64,000 bases of DNA from Variovorax ginsengisoli (lineage in GTDB: Bacteria; Pseudomonadota; Gammaproteobacteria; Burkholderiales; Burkholderiaceae_C), in assembly GCF_006438845.1 (NCBI RefSeq), contig NZ_RCZJ01000001.1:930001-994000 (forward strand), read 5' to 3'. Below, piece after piece: positions 59,984 to 64,000 of this stretch. The notes beneath the pieces were generated by a model. The model made no database searches. It was not told where the DNA came from and was given only the letters and a program-made list of their open reading frames with translations. The position numbers were made by a program, and so were the translations under genes. The first letter of the stretch is position 1; the number at the start of each line of letters is the position of its first letter.

Positions 59984-61297
59984 TCAGCCTTGCTGCGCCA
60001 TCAGTTCATCGAAGGACACCGACTTGTCGGAGACCTTGGCCTTGCCCAGCACGAAGTCGGTCACGTTGTTTTCGATGACGACGGCCTCGACTTCGGCCAG
60101 ACGGCTGTTGTCGCTGAAGTACCAGCGCACCACGTCGGCCGGCTTTTCGTAGCTGGCGGCCAGCTCGTCGATGTGCGCCTTGATCTGCTCGGGCTTGGCC
60201 TGCAGCTCGTTAGCGCGCACCAGCTCGGCCACCACCAGGCCCAGGCGTACGCGGCGCTCGGCTTGCGGACGGAAAACTTCCTCGGGGATCGGCGCCTTGT
60301 CGGCGTCCTTGATGCCGCGCTGCTTGAGTTCGGCGCGTGCGCCGTCGATCATGCGGGCGACTTCGGACTGCACGCTCGCGTTGGGCAGGTCGAGTTCGGC
60401 ATTGGCGATCAGCGCGTCCATCACGGCATTCTTGTTGCGCGCCAGCAGGCGGAACTTCACTTCGCGTTCCAGGTTGCGCTTGATGTCGGCGCGCAGGCCT
60501 TCGACGGTGCCTTCTTCGATGCCGAGCGACTTGGCCAGCTGCTCGTTCACTTCGGGCAGATGGGTGGCCTCGATCTTCTTCACGGTGACCATGAAATCGG
60601 CCTGCTTGCCGGCCACGTCCTTGCCGTGGTAGTCGGCCGGGAACGACAGCGGGAAGGTGCGGCTGTCGCCGGACTTCAGGCCGCGCACGGCATCTTCGAA
60701 TTCCTTGAGCATCTGGCCTTCGCCGATGACGAATTGGAAGTCCTCGGCCTTGCCGCCCTGGAAGGTTTCGCCTTCGATCTTGCCTTCGAAGTCGACAGTC
60801 ACGCGGTCACCGTCCTGGGCGGCGGCGTCTTGTGCGCGCTGCGCGAAGGTACGGCGCTGCTTGCGCAGGATGTCGAGCGTCTTGTCGATGGCTTCGTCGC
60901 TCACGTCGGCGGTGACGCGCTCGACTTCGGCGTTGCCCAGATCGTTGATCTTGACCTCAGGAAACACCTCGAACACCGCGTCGAAGGCCATCTCGCCCTC
61001 GGGCGACTCTTCTTTTTCGGTGATGCGGGGCTGGCCGGCGACGCGGAGCTTGGCCTCGTTGGCCGCCTGCGAGAAGGCTTCGCCGACCTTGTCGTTCATG
61101 ACGTCGTAGTGCACCGAATAACCGTAGCGCTGGGCCACGACATTCATCGGCACCTTGCCCGGACGGAAACCGTCCATCTTCACGGTGCGAGCCAGCTTCT
61201 TCAGGCGGGCATCGACTTCAGACTGGATGGTGCCGACGGGCAGCGTCAGCGTGATCTTGCGCTCGAGCTTCTCGAGGGTTTCAACGTTCACGGTCAT
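59984..61297 (-). CDS. tig: Trigger factor (ribosome-associated chaperone)
   Basis: Trigger factor binds the ribosome exit site and folds nascent chains. The 437-residue protein has the N-terminal ribosome-binding domain with the signature GFRPGKVP, an FKBP-type prolyl isomerase domain with GDRVTVDFEGKIEG and FQFVIGEGQML, and a C-terminal chaperone domain. It begins 25 bp after a tRNA-Leu in the same direction, so co-transcription is possible. It heads the tig-clpP-clpX-lon set. Confidence 0.97.
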   Translation of the reverse strand: MTVNVETLEKLERKITLTLPVGTIQSEVDARLKKLARTVKMDGFRPGKVPMNVVAQRYGYSVHYDVMNDKVGEAFSQAANEAKLRVAGQPRITEKEESPEGEMAFDAVFEVFPEVKINDLGNAEVERVTADVSDEAIDKTLDILRKQRRTFAQRAQDAAAQDGDRVTVDFEGKIEGETFQGGKAEDFQFVIGEGQMLKEFEDAVRGLKSGDSRTFPLSFPADYHGKDVAGKQADFMVTVKKIEATHLPEVNEQLAKSLGIEEGTVEGLRADIKRNLEREVKFRLLARNKNAVMDALIANAELDLPNASVQSEVARMIDGARAELKQRGIKDADKAPIPEEVFRPQAERRVRLGLVVAELVRANELQAKPEQIKAHIDELAASYEKPADVVRWYFSDNSRLAEVEAVVIENNVTDFVLGKAKVSDKSVSFDELMAQQG

Positions 61298-61322
61298 TTC
61301 TGTCTTCCTTGTGAGAGTGTGC

Positions 61323-61409
61323 TGGTGCGCGGGGCCGGACTCGAACCGGCACGTTCTTGCGAACGTCAGGACCTAAACCTGGTGCGTCTACCAATTTCGC
61401 CACCCGCGC
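61323..61409 (-). tRNA. tRNA-Leu (anticodon TAG)
   Basis: An 87-base tRNA with encoded CCA: acceptor GCGCGGG pairs with CCCGCGC, then ACCA. The anticodon loop reads TTTAGGT, giving TAG, and the long variable arm (TGACGTTCGCAAGAACG) identifies it as leucine. It is just upstream of tig. No obvious -10/-35 pair was found nearby. Confidence 0.93.
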
Positions 61410-61424
61410 GGTCAGGTGAATCAA

Positions 61425-61463
61425 GCAAAAAACGGGCGGCCTCTGAATGCAGACCACCCGTTT
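61425..61463 (-). terminator. Terminator after the RND permease gene
   Basis: On the minus strand AACGGGTGG pairs with CCGCCCGTT (one G-T pair). The intervening TCTGCATTCAGAGG can add a small inner stem, and TTTTTTG follows. It lies 22 bases downstream of the permease stop and just upstream of tRNA-Leu. Confidence 0.82.
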
Positions 61464-61484
61464 CGAAATCGGCAACCGCGCATT

Positions 61485-64000
61485 TTAGACGCTAATAGAG
61501 GCCGGCTTTTCTTCGCGCTTCACGCGGAACGCGGCGGCATACATCGCCGGCAGCGCCAGCAGCGTGAGAACCGTCGCCACGATCAGCCCGCCCATGATGG
61601 CGACGGCCATCGGGCCCCAGAACACGCTGCGCGACAACGGGATCATCGCGAGCACCGCCGCCGCGGCGGTGAGCACGATGGGCCGCAGCCGGCGCACCGC
61701 CGATTCGACGATGGCGTCCCAGGCCGGCACGCCGGCCGCGCGGTCGCTTTCGATCTGGTCGATCAGGATCACCGAGTTGCGCTGGATCATGCCCATCAGC
61801 GCGATGACGCCCAGCAGCGCGACGAAGCCGAAAGGCCGGTTCAGGATCAGCAGTGCAGCCGCGACGCCCGCGATGCCCAGCGGGCCGGTGACGAACACCA
61901 GCAGCGAGCGGCTGAAGCTGTGCAGCTGCAACATGAGCAGCGTGAAGACAAGGAACAACATGATCGGCACGCCCGCGACGATCGAGGACGAACCCTTGCT
62001 GCTTTCCTCCACCGCGCCGGCCACTTCGATCCGATAGCCGCCCTGCCCGGCCGCGCGCCACTTGGCCTCGATCGCACGCAACTGCGGCAGCAGTTCGGCG
62101 GTGACCGTCGCACCCTGCATGCCCTCGACGATGTCGGCGTTCACCGTGATGGCGTAGTCGCGGTTCTCGCGCCACATCACGCCCGGCTCCCAGCTGAAGA
62201 CCGGCTTGGCGATCTGCGCCAGCGGAATCGAGCGGCCCGACGCCGTCGGCAAGTAGGCGTTGCCGATGTCCGAGATGGCTTCTCGCTCGTCGGGCGACTG
62301 GCGCAGCACGATGTCGATCAGCCGGTCGTTCTCGCGGTACTGGCCCACCGTGGTGCCGCTGAACATCGTGCGCGAAGCCTGTGCGATCGCCTGGCTGGTC
62401 ACGCCGAGCGTGCGCGCCTTGGCCTGATCGACCTCGAGCCGGATCACCTTCACCGACTCGTTCCAGTTGTCGTTGACCCCACGTGTGTGGGCGTTGTCGC
62501 GCATCTGCGCCTTCACCTCGTCGGCGCGCTGGCGCAACACCAGCGGGTCGGTGCCGATGACGCGAAACTGCACCGGGTAGGCGACCGGCGGCCCGTTGGG
62601 CAGCAGCTTGGCGCGGCCGCGCACCTCCGGAAACTCCTGCGCCAGCAACACGGGAAGGCGGCGGCGCAGCGTTTCGCGCTGCTTCAGGTCCTTCGTGAGC
62701 ACGATCATCTGCGACACGTTGCTCTGCGGGAAGATCTGGTCGAGCGGCAGATAGAAACGCGGCACGCCGTTGCCGATCCAGGTGGTCACGGTGGCGACCT
62801 CGGACTCTTTCATCAAACGCTGCTCAACACGCCGGGCGATGTCCTCGCTGGCTGCGAAGGACGTGCCTTCCGGCGACCAGAGGTCGACCAGGATCTCTGG
62901 CCGGCTCGAATCGGGAAAGAACTGCTGCTGCACCCGGCCCATGCCGAAGATGCCCAGCGCGAAGATCAGCACCGTGGCGCCGATGGTGAGCCAGCGGTAT
63001 TCCACGCACCAGTTCACCGCACGGCGGAAGCCGTTGTAGAAGCGCGAGTCGAACAGTTCGTGCGGCGGTGCGTCGGGGTCGTGCGGCTTCACTTTCAGCA
63101 GCAGCGTGCCGAGGTAAGGCACGAAGTACACCGACACGATCCACGACAGCACCAGCGCGATCACCGTGACCGCGAAGATCGCGAAGGTGTACTCGCCGGT
63201 GACCGACTTCGCGATGCCGATCGGCAGGAAGCCCGCCGCGGTGATCAGCGTGCCCGTCAACATGGGCTTGGCGGTCACGTCGTAGGCGAAGGTGGCAGCG
63301 CGGGTCTTGTCGTAGCCCTCTTCCATCTTCCGCACCATCATTTCGACGGCGATGATTGCGTCGTCGACCAGCAGGCCCAGCGCGATGATCAGCGAACCGA
63401 GCGACACCTTGTGCAGCCCGATGTTGAAGTAGTTCATCGCCAGGAAAGTCACGGCCAGCACCAACGGAATGGTGATCGCCACCACCAGCCCGGGCCGGAT
63501 GTCGATGTACCAGCCGAAGCGCCCGCCCTTGTGCAGGCCGAGCGCGATGAAGCTCACGGCCAGCACGATCGCCACCGCTTCGATCAGCACGTGCACGAAC
63601 TCGTTGACCGACGTCGCCACCGAGACCGGCTGGTCCTGCACCTGCGTCAATGCGGCACCGGCCGGCAGGCGTTGGCTGATGTCCGCCACGGCCACGCGCA
63701 AGGCCTTGCCCAGCGCGATGATGTCGCCGCCCTTGGCCATCGACACGCCGAGCGCCACGACTTCCTTGCCCTGGTGGTGCACCTTGGTCACCGGCGGATC
63801 GACGGTGCCGCGCCGGATCTCGGAGATGTCGCCCAGCCGCAGCTGGTTGCCCGAACTGCCGCGAATCGGCATCTCGCGCAATTGCTCCACGCTGGTGAAC
63901 TGCCCCGCCACGCGCACCTGCACCACGTCGAGGGGGGACTGGATGGTGCCGGCGCTCTCGACCGCGTTCTGCGCGCCGATCTGCTGCAGCACCGCGTTCA
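61485..64000 (-). CDS. RND-family efflux permease (5' end beyond the window)
   Basis: The visible 838 residues are the middle and C-terminus of an AcrB-like inner-membrane pump; about 190 N-terminal residues lie past base 64000. Helix 4 carries the proton-relay Asp pair in GLLVDDAIIAVEMM. The second porter and docking regions and TM helices 7-12 are recognisable, for example the repeat-type GPLGIAGVAAALLIL and FALLGVIALMGM-like segments. It resembles drug-type pumps rather than metal pumps. Substrate and its MFP and outer-membrane partners are outside the window. Confidence 0.9.
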   Translation of the reverse strand, partial: NAVLQQIGAQNAVESAGTIQSPLDVVQVRVAGQFTSVEQLREMPIRGSSGNQLRLGDISEIRRGTVDPPVTKVHHQGKEVVALGVSMAKGGDIIALGKALRVAVADISQRLPAGAALTQVQDQPVSVATSVNEFVHVLIEAVAIVLAVSFIALGLHKGGRFGWYIDIRPGLVVAITIPLVLAVTFLAMNYFNIGLHKVSLGSLIIALGLLVDDAIIAVEMMVRKMEEGYDKTRAATFAYDVTAKPMLTGTLITAAGFLPIGIAKSVTGEYTFAIFAVTVIALVLSWIVSVYFVPYLGTLLLKVKPHDPDAPPHELFDSRFYNGFRRAVNWCVEYRWLTIGATVLIFALGIFGMGRVQQQFFPDSSRPEILVDLWSPEGTSFAASEDIARRVEQRLMKESEVATVTTWIGNGVPRFYLPLDQIFPQSNVSQMIVLTKDLKQRETLRRRLPVLLAQEFPEVRGRAKLLPNGPPVAYPVQFRVIGTDPLVLRQRADEVKAQMRDNAHTRGVNDNWNESVKVIRLEVDQAKARTLGVTSQAIAQASRTMFSGTTVGQYRENDRLIDIVLRQSPDEREAISDIGNAYLPTASGRSIPLAQIAKPVFSWEPGVMWRENRDYAITVNADIVEGMQGATVTAELLPQLRAIEAKWRAAGQGGYRIEVAGAVEESSKGSSSIVAGVPIMLFLVFTLLMLQLHSFSRSLLVFVTGPLGIAGVAAALLILNRPFGFVALLGVIALMGMIQRNSVILIDQIESDRAAGVPAWDAIVESAVRRLRPIVLTAAAAVLAMIPLSRSVFWGPMAVAIMGGLIVATVLTLLALPAMYAAAFRVKREEKPASISV

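Overview
The window is a GC-rich bacterial chromosome segment with the gene content of a betaproteobacterium of the order Burkholderiales, most likely a Comamonadaceae member close to Variovorax or Acidovorax. This placement is an inference. It rests on the many Bug/TctC-type periplasmic binding proteins, the cco cluster with Anr/FNR boxes, a small Trp-rich membrane protein, a single-chain class I fumarase and the tig-clpP-clpX-lon order. Coding density is high, and no stretch of more than about 300 bases lacks a gene. No rRNA, CRISPR array, insertion sequence or phage gene was seen.

Layout. Bases 18-7164 (minus strand) hold a complete cbb3 oxidase locus, ccoI-ccoS-ccoN-ccoO-ccoQ-ccoP-ccoG, with FNR/Anr boxes before ccoI and ccoN. 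A universal stress protein diverges at 7400. After a terminator and a 123-bp inverted-repeat element come a YnfA-type membrane protein and a minus-strand set: a secreted metallo-beta-lactamase-fold lipoprotein, a Bug protein, a TctD/TctE-like two-component pair and a second Bug protein. A damaged SMR transporter, a one-helix protein, a YdeP-type molybdopterin oxidoreductase and a catalase-like protein follow. Bases 18831-24397 are a malonate operon (GntR regulator, matA, Bug protein, enoyl-CoA hydratase, matB) with a 16-bp palindromic operator. Then come a pseudouridine synthase, lgt, a LysR regulator, ilvD, a Trp-rich protein, a small cytochrome c, a LapA-like protein, acs, a YqhA-type protein and fumC.

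Bases 35938-47133 (minus strand) are the most unusual part. They encode a nearly complete VirB-type type IV secretion system in the order virB1-B5-B2-B7-B3-B6-B8-B9-B10-B11-B4, ending in an acyltransferase that overlaps virB4 by ATGA. No VirD4 coupling ATPase, relaxase or integrase is visible. The locus lies between two unrelated fumarases, fumC and a class I enzyme. A 54-residue VirB7-like lipoprotein gene was found between virB2 and virB3.

The rest is mostly housekeeping: class I fumarase, murI, a secreted protein of unknown role, a DUF3616-like lipoprotein, an Atg22/UMF1-type MFS carrier, an unrecognised acidic protein, three tRNA genes (Gly, Cys, Leu) with their own terminators, and the proteostasis genes lon, clpX, clpP and tig. 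Good sigma-32-like promoters precede lon and clpP. A second tRNA-Leu lies just upstream of tig. The window ends inside an RND efflux permease gene.
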